Under the pieces are notes generated by a model. That model saw nothing but the letters and a program-made list of their open reading frames with translations. It was not told the DNA's origin and ran no database searches. A program made the translations under genes and the position numbers. This document shows positions 43,951 through 52,646 of a DNA stretch of 64,000 nt, in pieces. Position 1 is the stretch's first letter; each line of letters starts with the position of its first letter. The stretch is from Celeribacter halophilus (lineage in GTDB: Bacteria > Pseudomonadota > Alphaproteobacteria > Rhodobacterales > Rhodobacteraceae), in NCBI RefSeq assembly GCF_900114135.1, contig NZ_FORY01000013.1, positions 31,201-95,200 on the forward strand, written 5' to 3'.

Positions 43951-44789
43951 ACAGGTTGAACCACGCCTTTTTGATGTTTCACACGATAATGCCGCGGCGT
44001 CATGCCAAAGCGCGCGCGAAACAGGCGGTGGAAATGGCTCATATTGTGGATGCCGATCTCGTCTGCGATCTCGGCGAGTGTGTCCGGCGTGCCCTTGAGT
44101 TGACGTGCGGCATAGTCCATCCGCAGCGCATTGATATAGTCCGAAGGGGTCTGGCCGAGACGCGCCTGCATGGTGCGCGCGACATGGGCATGGGCCTTGC
44201 CGCACAGCGCCACCAACCCCGCAGCGCCTTCGCGAAACACTTCGGGGTCTTCGGCACGCAAAAGCGCAGCGCTAAGCCAGTCCGGCAGGGCTCCGGTTTC
44301 CTCACGGGCTTCAAGCGCCAGTTCCGCGACCAGCGGCAGCAGGAATGCCTCCAGATAGAGCGCAGTCCTCGGCGCGGCTTCAAGGGCTTTGGCACTTGTG
44401 GACAGACGGGACAGATGGCGAATGTCGCGATGCACGCGCACAGGAAGTGTTTTAGGGCCGGAAAAATAGTGCGCCGCTTCGGGAAAGCGTTCGACAAGAT
44501 CCTTGATGCGCTTGCGCCGCAGGATGATGTTTATGATATGGCTCTCGTCTCCGATGCCTTGAAGCGCGTGCGGAAATTCGGGGGACAGAAAGACCAGATC
44601 GCCCTCGGACAGGGTCATGTGTCCAGCCTCGGTTATGAGCCGCGCACGCCCGTTGTGCAGCCAGAACAGTTCGTAATAATCCTGATCGTGCAGCGTTTTC
44701 GGACGCTTCCGTGTCAGAACCGTGCGGGAGAAATGGAACTGTTCTCCCTTGGCCAAAATATCGGATTGCCGCAACTCGGTGATACTCAT
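43947..44789 (-). CDS. AraC-family regulator with cupin sensor domain
   Basis: A 280-residue regulator. An N-terminal cupin fold (about residues 15-95, with HDQDYYELFWLHNGRARLITEAGHMTLSEGDLVFL split here) binds an effector; the C-terminal double HTH (about 175-275) has LAEIADEIGIHNMSHFHRLFRARFGMTPRHYR. ChbR-like in layout. It lies upstream of deoC and the aldehyde dehydrogenase on the same strand, so it probably controls deoxyribose catabolism. Confidence 0.88.
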   Translation of the reverse strand: MSITELRQSDILAKGEQFHFSRTVLTRKRPKTLHDQDYYELFWLHNGRARLITEAGHMTLSEGDLVFLSPEFPHALQGIGDESHIINIILRRKRIKDLVERFPEAAHYFSGPKTLPVRVHRDIRHLSRLSTSAKALEAAPRTALYLEAFLLPLVAELALEAREETGALPDWLSAALLRAEDPEVFREGAAGLVALCGKAHAHVARTMQARLGQTPSDYINALRMDYAARQLKGTPDTLAEIADEIGIHNMSHFHRLFRARFGMTPRHYRVKHQKGVVQPV

Positions 44790-44972
44790 GGCTGGGATTT
44801 AACATATATCCACGCCGGAATCGTGACATTTTCTGCGGGCGTCTTGAAAGAAATCGCCGGAAATATCCGGAAATGCCACATTTGCGCGCATTTGAAGCGG
44901 CAAGTCACGGGTGACAGGGTCTGGCAAACCGGATAGATGCAGCGCAAAGACTGCCAGTTTGAGGAATCGTCC

Positions 44973-45671
44973 ATGTCCAGCCAGAGCTTTGATCGCGATA
45001 TCAAGATCGCCCCGTCCATCCTTGCCGCCGATTTTGCGAATTTCGGTCAGGAAATCGAAGCGGTCGAGTCGCAAGGGGCCGACTGGATTCACGTCGATGT
45101 CATGGACGGGCATTTCGTGCCGAACCTGACCTTTGGCCCCGCGATGTGCAAGGCGATCCGCCCGCATATCAAGACGGTGATGGATGTGCATCTGATGATC
45201 TCTCCGGTCGATCCCTATATCGAGGCTTTCGCTGAGGCCGGTGCCGACATCATCACCGCCCATGTCGAAGCTGGCCCGCATATTCACCGCACGGTTCAGG
45301 CGATCCGCGCCAACGGGGCCAAGGCCGGTGTTGCGCTCAATCCCGGCACGCCTGCCGAGAGCGTGGACTATCTGCTCGACATGGTGGATTTGATCTGTGT
45401 GATGACCGTGAACCCCGGCTTTGGCGGGCAGAAGTTCATTCACTCTCAGATCGAGAAGGTCAAACAGCTGCGCGAGATGATCGGTGATCGTCCGATCCAT
45501 ATCGAGATCGACGGCGGTGTGGACCCGACAACCGCACCTTTGGTCGCAGCAGCCGGTGCCGATGCGCTGGTGGCCGGTTCCGCCGTGTTCAAAGGCGGTT
45601 CGGTGACAAATCCGGCCCCCTATGGCGACAACATCCGCACCATTCGCGCCGCCGCCGAAGCCGCGCGCTAA
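44973..45671 (+). CDS. rpe: Ribulose-phosphate 3-epimerase
   Basis: A 232-residue TIM-barrel enzyme that interconverts ribulose-5-phosphate and xylulose-5-phosphate in the pentose-phosphate and Calvin cycles. Motifs: [32 protein letters not shown] (metal-ligand histidine and catalytic aspartate), MDVHLMI, and [13 protein letters not shown], with the phosphate site GVDPTTAP and [13 protein letters not shown] at 44973; an upstream ATG at 44937 would add 12 residues. It is divergent from the AraC regulator gene. Confidence 0.95.
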   Translation: MSSQSFDRDIKIAPSILAADFANFGQEIEAVESQGADWIHVDVMDGHFVPNLTFGPAMCKAIRPHIKTVMDVHLMISPVDPYIEAFAEAGADIITAHVEAGPHIHRTVQAIRANGAKAGVALNPGTPAESVDYLLDMVDLICVMTVNPGFGGQKFIHSQIEKVKQLREMIGDRPIHIEIDGGVDPTTAPLVAAAGADALVAGSAVFKGGSVTNPAPYGDNIRTIRAAAEAAR

Positions 45672-45825
45672 CAGATTCCGCAAACCGCTTGGGGTTTTAT
45701 CCGGCGCTGAGGCGCAGCCTTTTGGTGTGGGCTGGATGCAGATTGTTGGCTGTGCGCAGAAAGTCTATGGGCGATTGGGGATATGTTGGGCTAAGATGTT
45801 TCTCACCGAAAGGGAGGAAAACATC

Positions 45826-46131
45826 ATGTGTCAGGTATTTGCCGGGCAGGACCCGGCGCGATATGCGTCGCGCACCCGTCGTCTGCGCCTGAACGGGCAG
45901 AGTACAAGCATCCGGCTGGAGAACGCGTTTTGGGATATTCTTGACCAGATCGCCGAGGCGGACAACGTCTCGACACCGGCTTTCATCTCGAAACTGCATT
46001 CCGAAGTGCTGGAAACGCGCGGCGAACCGGTGAACTTCACGTCCCTGCTGCGGACGGCATGCCTCATCTTTGTGGCGCAGTCGGAGGGGACGGATCACAG
46101 GGACCAGAGTGTGGGGCTGGCGGCGGAATAA
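45826..46131 (+). CDS. Ribbon-helix-helix domain protein (RHH_4 type)
   Basis: A 101-residue protein with the RHH_4 layout: a polar N-terminus (MCQVFAGQDPARYASRTRRLRL), the DNA-contact strand GQSTSIRLENAFWDIL, then two helices (QIAEADNVSTPAFISKLHSEVL). Such proteins are predicted DNA-binding antitoxin-like regulators in Rhodobacteraceae. No toxin gene is adjacent. AGGGAGG is the ribosome binding site. Confidence 0.82.
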   Translation: MCQVFAGQDPARYASRTRRLRLNGQSTSIRLENAFWDILDQIAEADNVSTPAFISKLHSEVLETRGEPVNFTSLLRTACLIFVAQSEGTDHRDQSVGLAAE

Positions 46132-46162
46132 GCGTCATCGTGAAAATTTGCAGTGTAGTATG

Positions 46163-46180
46163 CCCCTACTACCTATGGGG
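46163..46180 (+). promoter_or_regulatory. CCCC-N10-GGGG inverted repeat upstream of the VOC gene
   Basis: CCCC (46163-46166) and GGGG (46177-46180) flank TACTACCTAT, about 58 bases before the VOC start. A TTGCAG at 46148 could be a -35. Weak; recorded as a possible control site. Confidence 0.3.
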
Positions 46181-46237
46181 AGGCTGAAGGGATCATCCTG
46201 AATTGGTAAGAAAATAGAACCGCTTCAGGAGGCCCAA

Positions 46238-46633
46238 TTGGCCAAAACCATCCACAGCATGATCCGCGTTCTCGATGAGGCGCGTTCGGTCGATTTCTAT
46301 CGTCGTGCCTTCGGCCTTGAGGTCGCGGCACGACTCGATTTTTCCGATTTCACGCTTGTGTATCTGAGCAATTCGGAAAGCGAGTTCGAATTGGAACTGA
46401 CCGTCAATAAAGGGCAGAGCGAGCCCTATGATCTCGGCAACGGCTACGGTCATCTGGCCGTGTCGGTCGAGAATCTCGCAGAAGAACACGCGCGTCTTGA
46501 GGCTGAAGGCTTTGCGCCGCGCAAGCTGGTTGAATTCGCTCCCGATGGCGAACTCGTCGGCCGCTTTTTCTTTGTTGCCGATCCGGACGGATACCAGATC
46601 GAAGTTCTGGAGCGTTCCGGACGTTTTAAATGA
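46238..46633 (+). CDS. Glyoxalase/VOC-family protein (lactoylglutathione lyase-like)
   Basis: A 131-residue VOC-fold protein like glyoxalase I. It has the usual start MIRVLDEARSVDFYRRAFGLEV, the central FELELTVNKG and YGHLAVSVENL (metal-ligand histidine), and the C-terminal FVADPDGYQIEVLERS with a ligand glutamate. It may detoxify methylglyoxal, although residues distinguishing true glyoxalase I from other VOC members cannot be fixed here. The start codon follows the sequence AGGAGGCCCAA and is TTG at 46238. Confidence 0.82.
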   Translation: MAKTIHSMIRVLDEARSVDFYRRAFGLEVAARLDFSDFTLVYLSNSESEFELELTVNKGQSEPYDLGNGYGHLAVSVENLAEEHARLEAEGFAPRKLVEFAPDGELVGRFFFVADPDGYQIEVLERSGRFK

Positions 46634-46642
46634 CATAGACGG

Positions 46643-46663
46643 TGCCCGCGCGAGCGGGCGCTG
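46643..46663 (+). terminator. Possible terminator between VOC and the dehydrogenase operon
   Basis: GTGCCCGC and GCGGGCGC arms around a short loop, followed by TGTTT; a modest hairpin. Confidence 0.4.
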
Positions 46664-46689
46664 TTTCACTTGGTATAGGGAGGAGACCA

Positions 46690-47211
46690 ATGACCAAGCC
46701 AGCAATGCGGGGATTAACCCGCCGCGAGCTTCTGTCGCGCGCCAGCGCCACGGGGGCGTCATTCCTGATCGGCTCAGGATTCATTGCCGCATCAGACGCC
46801 GCATGGGCGGCGGAAACCACACATCTGGACCCAAAGGTCTTTGCGACGCTCGTCCAGATGGCACGCGATATCTATCCCCACGACCGGATCCCTGACGAGA
46901 ACTATGTCATCGCCGTGAAAGGCTATGACAGTGCTGAAAATGCAGAGGCGATCACCGCTGGCATCAATGCATTGAATGCGGCGGCACAGGGCAAAGGCTT
47001 TGCCTCCTATCTCGATATGGGCTGGGAAAAGGATCGGGTCGAAATCCTGCGCGGTATGGAAGAGAGCGTTTTCTTCCAGCGTATCCGCGGGGGTCTTGTG
47101 ACCGGTCTTTACAACCAGAAAACGGTTTGGCCGATCTTTGGCTACGAAGGCGAGAGCTTTTCCAAAGGCGGCTACATCGACCGCGGTTTCAACGATATCA
47201 ACTGGCTGTAA
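46690..47211 (+). CDS. Tat-exported small subunit of a GMC dehydrogenase (gluconate 2-dehydrogenase subunit 3 family)
   Basis: A 173-residue protein with a twin-arginine signal (TRRELLSRASATGASFLIGSG, broken by the RR near residue 10) and a mature part containing FATLVQMARDIYPHDRIPD, typical of gluconate-2-dehydrogenase subunit 3. These small subunits carry the FAD-binding large subunit through the Tat pathway as a hitchhiker and support its folding. The GMC large subunit gene follows after 23 bases. Confidence 0.85.
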   Translation: MTKPAMRGLTRRELLSRASATGASFLIGSGFIAASDAAWAAETTHLDPKVFATLVQMARDIYPHDRIPDENYVIAVKGYDSAENAEAITAGINALNAAAQGKGFASYLDMGWEKDRVEILRGMEESVFFQRIRGGLVTGLYNQKTVWPIFGYEGESFSKGGYIDRGFNDINWL

Positions 47212-47234
47212 GGCCATAGGGGAGGAGAGAGACT

Positions 47235-48806
47235 ATGGCTGCACCTTTTGACATGAACGACGACAGCGTGGTCGTCATTATCGGAACGGGCGCCGGTGGT
47301 GGTGTGCTGGCGAATGAACTGGCCCAGAAGGGCATCAGCGTCGTCGCACTGGAAGCTGGCGGGCGCTATATGCCGGAAGATTACATCAATGATGAATGGG
47401 AGAGTTTCGGCCAGTTGGCATGGACCGACGCGCGCACCACATCTGGTGACTGGCGCGTGGCGGATGATTTTAGCGGCTTGCCCGCATGGATCGTCAAAGC
47501 CGTCGGGGGCACGACAACTCACTGGGCGGGCGCTTCGCTGCGGTTTCAGGAACATGAGTGGAAACCCGCGACGAATTATGGCGAGGTTCAGGGGGCGAAC
47601 CTTCTGGACTGGCCGATTGACGGGGCGGAGATGGCGCCTTGGTATGACAAGGCCGAAAAGAAACTGGGCGTGACGCGCACCAACGGCTGGCCGGGCCTGC
47701 CGGGCAACAACAACTACAAGGTTCTGGAAGCCGGAGCCAAGGCGCTTGGCTATGAAGAGGTTCACACAGGACGCATGGCGATCATGTCGCATGAGGATGG
47801 CGACCGGATCATGTGCCAACAGACCGGCTTTTGTTTCCAGGGCTGTAAATGGGGCGCGAAGTGGTCCTCGGCTTATACCGACATTCCGGAAGGCGAAGCG
47901 ACCGGCAACCTTGAAGTGCGCGATCATGCCCATGTGGCACGTATCCTGCACGATGACGAAGGCAAGGTCACCGGCGTCGAATATTACGATGCGGATGGCG
48001 TTTTGCAGCTTCAGAAGGCCCGCGTGGTCTGCGTGGCAGGCAACTCGATTGAAAGCCCGCGTCTGCTGCTGAATTCGGCCTCAAGCATGTTCCCTGACGG
48101 GCTTGCGAACTCCTCGGGTCAGGTCGGGCGCAACTATATGCGCCATTTGACCGGCTCGGTCTATGGTGTGTTCGACAAGCCTGTGCGGATGTGGCGTGGC
48201 ACGACGATGGCGGGGATCGTTCAGGACGAGGCACGCCATGACCCCGAACGCGGTTTTGTCGGCGGTTATGAGCTGGAGACCCTGAGCCTTGGCCTTCCAT
48301 TCATGGCGGCCTTCCTTGATCCGGGCGGCTGGGGGCGTGAGTTTACCACGGCGCTGGACAGCTACGAGAACATGGCTGGCATGTGGATCGTGGGCGAGGA
48401 CATGCCGCAGGAGACCAACCGTGTCACGTTGAACCACGACGTGACCGATCAGTTCGGCTTGCCGGTGGCCAATGTGCATTACGATGATCACCCCAATGAC
48501 ATCGCCATGCGCGATCATGCCTATAAACAGGGGATGGCGATCTATGATGCGGTTGGCGCAACGCGGGTTTTGCCGACGCCGCCTTATCCGTCCACGCATA
48601 ACCTTGGCACCAACCGGATGTCCGAGAACCCGCGTGATGGCGTGGTCAACAAGCATGGGCAGACCCACGATATTGCCAACCTGTTCATCTCGGACGGGTC
48701 GCAATTTACCTCGGGGGCTGCGGAAAATCCGACGCTGACCATTGTGGCTCTGGCGATCCGTCAGGCGGATTTCCTGTCGTCTGAAATGTCAAAGGGCAAT
48801 CTCTGA
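47235..48806 (+). CDS. GMC-family FAD-dependent dehydrogenase, large subunit
   Basis: A 523-residue GMC oxidoreductase. The FAD Rossmann motif is VVIIGTGAGGGVLANELA near residue 12; the substrate domain is central, and the C-terminal GMC signature includes PYPSTHNLGTNRMSENPRDGVVN and DGSQFTSGAAENPTLTIVAL (catalytic His/Asn region). No signal peptide, in line with export by the small subunit. It probably oxidises a sugar, sugar acid or polyol in the periplasm. No cytochrome c subunit gene is adjacent. Confidence 0.88.
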   Translation: MAAPFDMNDDSVVVIIGTGAGGGVLANELAQKGISVVALEAGGRYMPEDYINDEWESFGQLAWTDARTTSGDWRVADDFSGLPAWIVKAVGGTTTHWAGASLRFQEHEWKPATNYGEVQGANLLDWPIDGAEMAPWYDKAEKKLGVTRTNGWPGLPGNNNYKVLEAGAKALGYEEVHTGRMAIMSHEDGDRIMCQQTGFCFQGCKWGAKWSSAYTDIPEGEATGNLEVRDHAHVARILHDDEGKVTGVEYYDADGVLQLQKARVVCVAGNSIESPRLLLNSASSMFPDGLANSSGQVGRNYMRHLTGSVYGVFDKPVRMWRGTTMAGIVQDEARHDPERGFVGGYELETLSLGLPFMAAFLDPGGWGREFTTALDSYENMAGMWIVGEDMPQETNRVTLNHDVTDQFGLPVANVHYDDHPNDIAMRDHAYKQGMAIYDAVGATRVLPTPPYPSTHNLGTNRMSENPRDGVVNKHGQTHDIANLFISDGSQFTSGAAENPTLTIVALAIRQADFLSSEMSKGNL

Positions 48807-49228
48807 TCCTTTGATCTGATCTTGCGAAACCTGAAGCGCGCGCCGGTAAAACGGTGCGCGTTTTATGTTTTGAGACCGAAGCGGTTGCCTATTGAATCGT
48901 CGTGGGCCGGTTTGAACTGTTAGATATGTGCGTAGTATTTAGGCAGGTGCGACAAAACTTTGCCTTCATATCAGTGGCTTTCGCCGCATTGCAGCGGAGT
49001 CGGGTTGAAACTTGGGCCTGATCTGTTACCTTTTCGTCAGGGTCCACGCGACGGACCTGTTCGGTCTGGCTCCGCGTTGAGCCCCATATGCATGACCGAC
49101 CCGCATGGCGCTGACACGAGTTGAATGTCTTTAGCCCCTTGTCGCGCGGCCTCGACATACGAGGCGGGTGGGGCGCGCGGAACCTGAAGAGAACATATCT
49201 GAGAAAGAGCACCCAAAAGGAGCTCCCC
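48807..49228. other. Long gene-free leader before gpsA
   Basis: About 420 bases. Near its start, arms GCGCGC and GTGCGC (about 48838-48859) followed by TTTTATGTTTT form a terminator for the GMC operon. The rest should hold the promoter and 5' leader of the glucosylglycerol operon; TTGAAA (49005) with TACCTT (49027) is the best -35/-10 guess but weak. No ORF with a ribosome binding site is seen. Confidence 0.5.
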
Positions 49229-50347
49229 ATCAAGGATTCTATATCCCACACCCCGTCGCAGCCCTATGCCCGCGTCGCCGTTCTTGGCGCCGGAAGCTGG
49301 GGGACTGCACTCGCTTCCGTTCTTGCGCGCAATGGTCGGGAGGTGCGCCTCTGGGCGCGTCGTCCTGATCTGGCGCAACGGGTCAATGAAACCCGACAGA
49401 ATGCGGACTATCTGTCAGAGGTTGATCTTCCAAACGGTCTGACAGCCACGGCTGATCTGTCGGAGGCGCTTGACGGCGCAGAGGCCGTTTTGATGGTGAC
49501 CCCGTCATCGACGCTGCGCCCGATGTGTCAGGCGATTGCCCCGCATATCCCGAAAGGCATCCCGATTGCGCTGGCCTGCAAAGGCGTCGAGCGACGCACG
49601 GGGTATCTTTTGTCCGAAGTTGTTGGCGAAGAGCTTCCCGGCCATCCGGTCGGGGCCGTCTCCGGTCCGACATTTGCGCGTGAAACCGCGCTGGATCATC
49701 CGACCGCAGCGACCGTGGCCTTTCCTTTTTCCTATGCTGACCGTCTAAATCCGGCGAAAAGTCCGGCGGCGCGGCTGGCCATGTCGCTTTCGGGCGGCGG
49801 GTTCCGGCCCTATGTCTCGGACGATCTGGTGGGCGTCGAAGTGGGCGGCGCGGTCAAGAATGTCATCGCTATCGCATGCGGCATGATGTCGGGCGCGGGC
49901 TTTGCCGAGAACACCCGCGCGGCGCTGATCACGCGCGGCACCGACGAGATGAAGCAGCTTGCGCAAGCCTTGGGCGGTTCGCGTGAAACCGTGACGGGTC
50001 TTTCGGGGGCGGGTGATTTGACGCTGACCTGTAGCTCGATCACCTCGCGCAATATGTTTCTGGGCTATCAACTTGGCCAAGGCATCCCGCGCCCCTCCTG
50101 TTTCGAGGGCCGTCCTGTGGTCGTCGAGGGCGAGGTCAATGCGGTCTCTGTTACCGATCTGGCGCATCGCATCCATGTGCCCATGCCGATTTGTGAAACC
50201 GTGAATGCGGTGCTGCACAAGGGGGCCGATCTGCAAGAGGCCTTTTCCGCGCTCTGGGCCCGCCCGATTGAGGCGGAACCCAATGCGCTCGATCTGGCAC
50301 TCACCCATCCCATCCCTGACATGCCTCTGCAATTCGGAGCTGACTGA
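49229..50347 (+). CDS. gpsA: NAD(P)-dependent glycerol-3-phosphate dehydrogenase in the glucosylglycerol operon
   Basis: Makes sn-glycerol-3-phosphate from dihydroxyacetone phosphate; here probably the acceptor supply for glucosylglycerol synthesis. The cofactor fold starts at VAVLGAGSWGTALA, with VSGPTFARE, VEVGGAVKNVIAIACGM (catalytic lysine) and the C-terminal GLSGAGDLTLTCSS. No ATG, GTG or TTG lies near the expected N-terminus: the nearest in-frame canonical starts are TTG at 49121 and 49139, without ribosome binding sites, whereas AAGGAG lies six bases before an ATC at 49229. That ATC is used here with low certainty. Confidence 0.85.
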   Translation: MKDSISHTPSQPYARVAVLGAGSWGTALASVLARNGREVRLWARRPDLAQRVNETRQNADYLSEVDLPNGLTATADLSEALDGAEAVLMVTPSSTLRPMCQAIAPHIPKGIPIALACKGVERRTGYLLSEVVGEELPGHPVGAVSGPTFARETALDHPTAATVAFPFSYADRLNPAKSPAARLAMSLSGGGFRPYVSDDLVGVEVGGAVKNVIAIACGMMSGAGFAENTRAALITRGTDEMKQLAQALGGSRETVTGLSGAGDLTLTCSSITSRNMFLGYQLGQGIPRPSCFEGRPVVVEGEVNAVSVTDLAHRIHVPMPICETVNAVLHKGADLQEAFSALWARPIEAEPNALDLALTHPIPDMPLQFGAD

Positions 50348-50350
50348 CCT

Positions 50351-51133
50351 ATGACTGTTCATGTTACACCGCGTCCCGCCATTGCCGCGCGCCGCTTTAC
50401 CCTTGCGACCGATCTGGACGGGACGTTTCTTGGCGGCTCGCAAGAGGCGCGCAGGGTGCTTTACGACTGGATCGAAGCCAATCGCGACACTGTCGGGCTT
50501 ATCTTTGTGACCGGACGCGATCCGGAATTCATCATGGAGATGTGCCGCGAAGAGGGGCTGCCTTGGCCCGAATATGTCGTCGGCGATGTGGGCACCACGA
50601 TTGCCCATGTCCGCGACGATGGCCATGTGGAGCCGATCCCCGAGCTTGAGGCGGATATTGCCGCCTGCTGGAGTGATCGCGGCGATCTCGTCCGCGCCAC
50701 GCTCGAAGGTGTTTCCGGACTGACGCTCCAGCCCACCGCCTTTCGCTACCGCGTGAGCTACGATTTGACGCCCGAGACCTATGACGCCGCCGCCGAACGT
50801 CTGGTCGAAGAGCTTGGGCTGGACTGGCTCATTTCCGACAACCGCTATTTCGACGTGCTGCCCAAAGGGATTTCCAAAGGCCCGTCGATCAAGCGGCTCA
50901 TTTCCCATCTGGGCATTCCCGAGGCCCGCGTGTTGTGCGCGGGTGACACGATGAACGATCTGTCGATGCTGGTCTCCGGCCTCAATGCGGTCGCTGTCGG
51001 CAACTCGGAAACCGCCCTTACACAGCGTTTGCATGGCCACGAGAGCGTCTACCACGCCCGCAGTGCCGGTGCCTCCGGCATCCTTGAAGCCATCCATGCG
51101 CTTGACCTTCATGACGCCCCGAAAGGAGTCTGA
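50351..51133 (+). CDS. HAD-family sugar phosphatase, probable glucosylglycerol-phosphate phosphatase
   Basis: A 260-residue HAD IIB hydrolase of the sucrose-phosphate/mannosylglycerate-phosphate phosphatase type. Motif I is LATDLDGTFLG (nucleophile aspartate), motif II VTGRD, motif III lysine in GISKGPSIK, and motif IV GDTMNDLSML. Placed between gpsA and ggpS, its likely job is to dephosphorylate glucosylglycerol-phosphate, the step done by the unrelated-in-detail GgpP/StpA in cyanobacteria. It starts three bases after gpsA and ends one base before ggpS. Confidence 0.82.
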   Translation: MTVHVTPRPAIAARRFTLATDLDGTFLGGSQEARRVLYDWIEANRDTVGLIFVTGRDPEFIMEMCREEGLPWPEYVVGDVGTTIAHVRDDGHVEPIPELEADIAACWSDRGDLVRATLEGVSGLTLQPTAFRYRVSYDLTPETYDAAAERLVEELGLDWLISDNRYFDVLPKGISKGPSIKRLISHLGIPEARVLCAGDTMNDLSMLVSGLNAVAVGNSETALTQRLHGHESVYHARSAGASGILEAIHALDLHDAPKGV

Positions 51134-51134
51134 T

Positions 51135-52646
51135 ATGTCGTCCAATCTTGTGATCGTCTACCACCGCCAGCCTTACGAAGAGGTCGAGGTGGATGGTAAA
51201 ATCGAATATCGCGAAAACAAAAGCCCGAACGGGATCGTGCCCACGCTCAAGAGCTTCTTTGGCCGTGTCGACAAAGGCGCGTGGATCGCATGGAAACATG
51301 CCGATGATCCGGCCAACCCCGACTTCGAGCAGGTCATCGAGATTGATGACCACTACGGCAAATATACCGTCTCGCGCCTGCCTTTGACGCCGGAACAGGT
51401 GACGAGTTTCTACCATGTCTCGTCGAAAGAGGCGTTCTGGCCGATCCTGCACGGGTTCAAGGAACGCTACAATTACGACCCTGTCGACTGGCCGACCTTC
51501 CGCGAGGTGAACTGGGCCTTTGCCGAGGCCGCCGCCGCAGAAGCCGCCGAGGGGGCTGTGGTCTGGATACACGACTATAACCTGTGGCTGGTGCCGGGCT
51601 ATCTGCGCACCTTGCGGCCTGATGTGAAGATCAGCTTTTTCCACCACACGCCATTTCCGAGCGCGGATATTTTCAACGTGCTGCCTTGGCGCAAGGAGAT
51701 TCTGGAAAGCCTTCTGGCCTGCGATGTCGTGGGGTTCCACATCCCGCGCTATGTGAACAATTTCGTCTCTGCGGCTCGCTCGCTGCTGGAGGTCGAGACG
51801 CTCAAACGCGAGAAGGTCAAACCTGAACTGGCCTCGGAAACTTCGGCTTTGTCGGAGCAGTCCGTGGTCACCGAGATCGGGTTCGAGGATCGCGTGGTCC
51901 GGCTTCAGGCCAGCCCCGTTGGCGTGGATGTGGAGTATATCGAAATCGTGGCCGAAAGCGACAGAACTGCCGCGAAGGTCAGGGAAATCAAGGAGGAGAT
52001 CGGCGGCGCCCAGTTGATCCTTTCTGTCGGGCGCACGGATTACACGAAAGGCGGGATCGAACAGCTTGAGAGCTATGAACGCCTGCTGGAAACCCGTCCG
52101 GACCTGCGCGGCAAGGTGCGGTTGATGCATGTCTCTGTGGCGGCCAATTCGGGCATGACCGCCTATGAGGAAATCCAGCGCGACCTCGAACATCTCGCGG
52201 GGAAGATCAACGGGCGCTACGGCTCGTTTGAATGGCAACCCATCGCACTGATTTCCCGCCCTGTGCCGTTCGAGGATCTCGTGGCCTATTACCGTGCGGC
52301 GGATGTGGCGTGGATCACGCCTCTGGCCGATGGGATGAACCTTGTGTGCAAGGAATACTGCGCCGCGCGCACCGATGAGGACGGGGTTCTGGTTCTGTCC
52401 GAATTTGCGGGGGCTGCGGTGGAAGTGGCCGCCGCCGTGCCCACCAACCCCTTCTCGCACAAGTCGATGGACGGGGCGATCCAGTTCGCGCTTGATCTGC
52501 CGAAAGAGGAGCGCCGCGGGCGGATGATCTCCAACCGCAAGATGGTCAAGCTGCAAGACATCCGCTATTGGGCCGAAGACCAGATGCAGGCTTTCGGCAC
52601 GGGAGACATCCCCGTGGAACTGACGCCAGAGGTGGCCTCGGCTTAA
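51135..52646 (+). CDS. ggpS: Glucosylglycerol-phosphate synthase (GT20)
   Basis: A 503-residue GT20 glycosyltransferase related to trehalose-phosphate synthase. It forms glucosylglycerol-phosphate from ADP-glucose and glycerol-3-phosphate, giving an osmoprotectant. The GgpS-type start VIVYHRQPYEE, then KSPNGIVPTLKSFF, WIHDYNLWLVPGYLR, FFHHTPFPSADIFNVLPWR and the donor-site VGRTDYTKGG and DGMNLVCKEY are all present. AAGGAG precedes the ATG. TTAA at its end also supplies the stop of the convergent M23 gene. True trehalose synthases usually start differently. Confidence 0.88.
   Translation: MSSNLVIVYHRQPYEEVEVDGKIEYRENKSPNGIVPTLKSFFGRVDKGAWIAWKHADDPANPDFEQVIEIDDHYGKYTVSRLPLTPEQVTSFYHVSSKEAFWPILHGFKERYNYDPVDWPTFREVNWAFAEAAAAEAAEGAVVWIHDYNLWLVPGYLRTLRPDVKISFFHHTPFPSADIFNVLPWRKEILESLLACDVVGFHIPRYVNNFVSAARSLLEVETLKREKVKPELASETSALSEQSVVTEIGFEDRVVRLQASPVGVDVEYIEIVAESDRTAAKVREIKEEIGGAQLILSVGRTDYTKGGIEQLESYERLLETRPDLRGKVRLMHVSVAANSGMTAYEEIQRDLEHLAGKINGRYGSFEWQPIALISRPVPFEDLVAYYRAADVAWITPLADGMNLVCKEYCAARTDEDGVLVLSEFAGAAVEVAAAVPTNPFSHKSMDGAIQFALDLPKEERRGRMISNRKMVKLQDIRYWAEDQMQAFGTGDIPVELTPEVASA

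Noticed and set aside
45826..46131. Toxin-antitoxin module around the ribbon-helix-helix protein
   Set aside because: No adjacent small toxin-like gene; neighbours are rpe and a VOC protein with their own spacing.
50351..52646. Trehalose synthesis (otsBA) for the HAD phosphatase and GT20 pair
   Set aside because: The GT20 N-terminus and the gpsA neighbour fit glucosylglycerol better; otsB-type motifs in the phosphatase were not evident.
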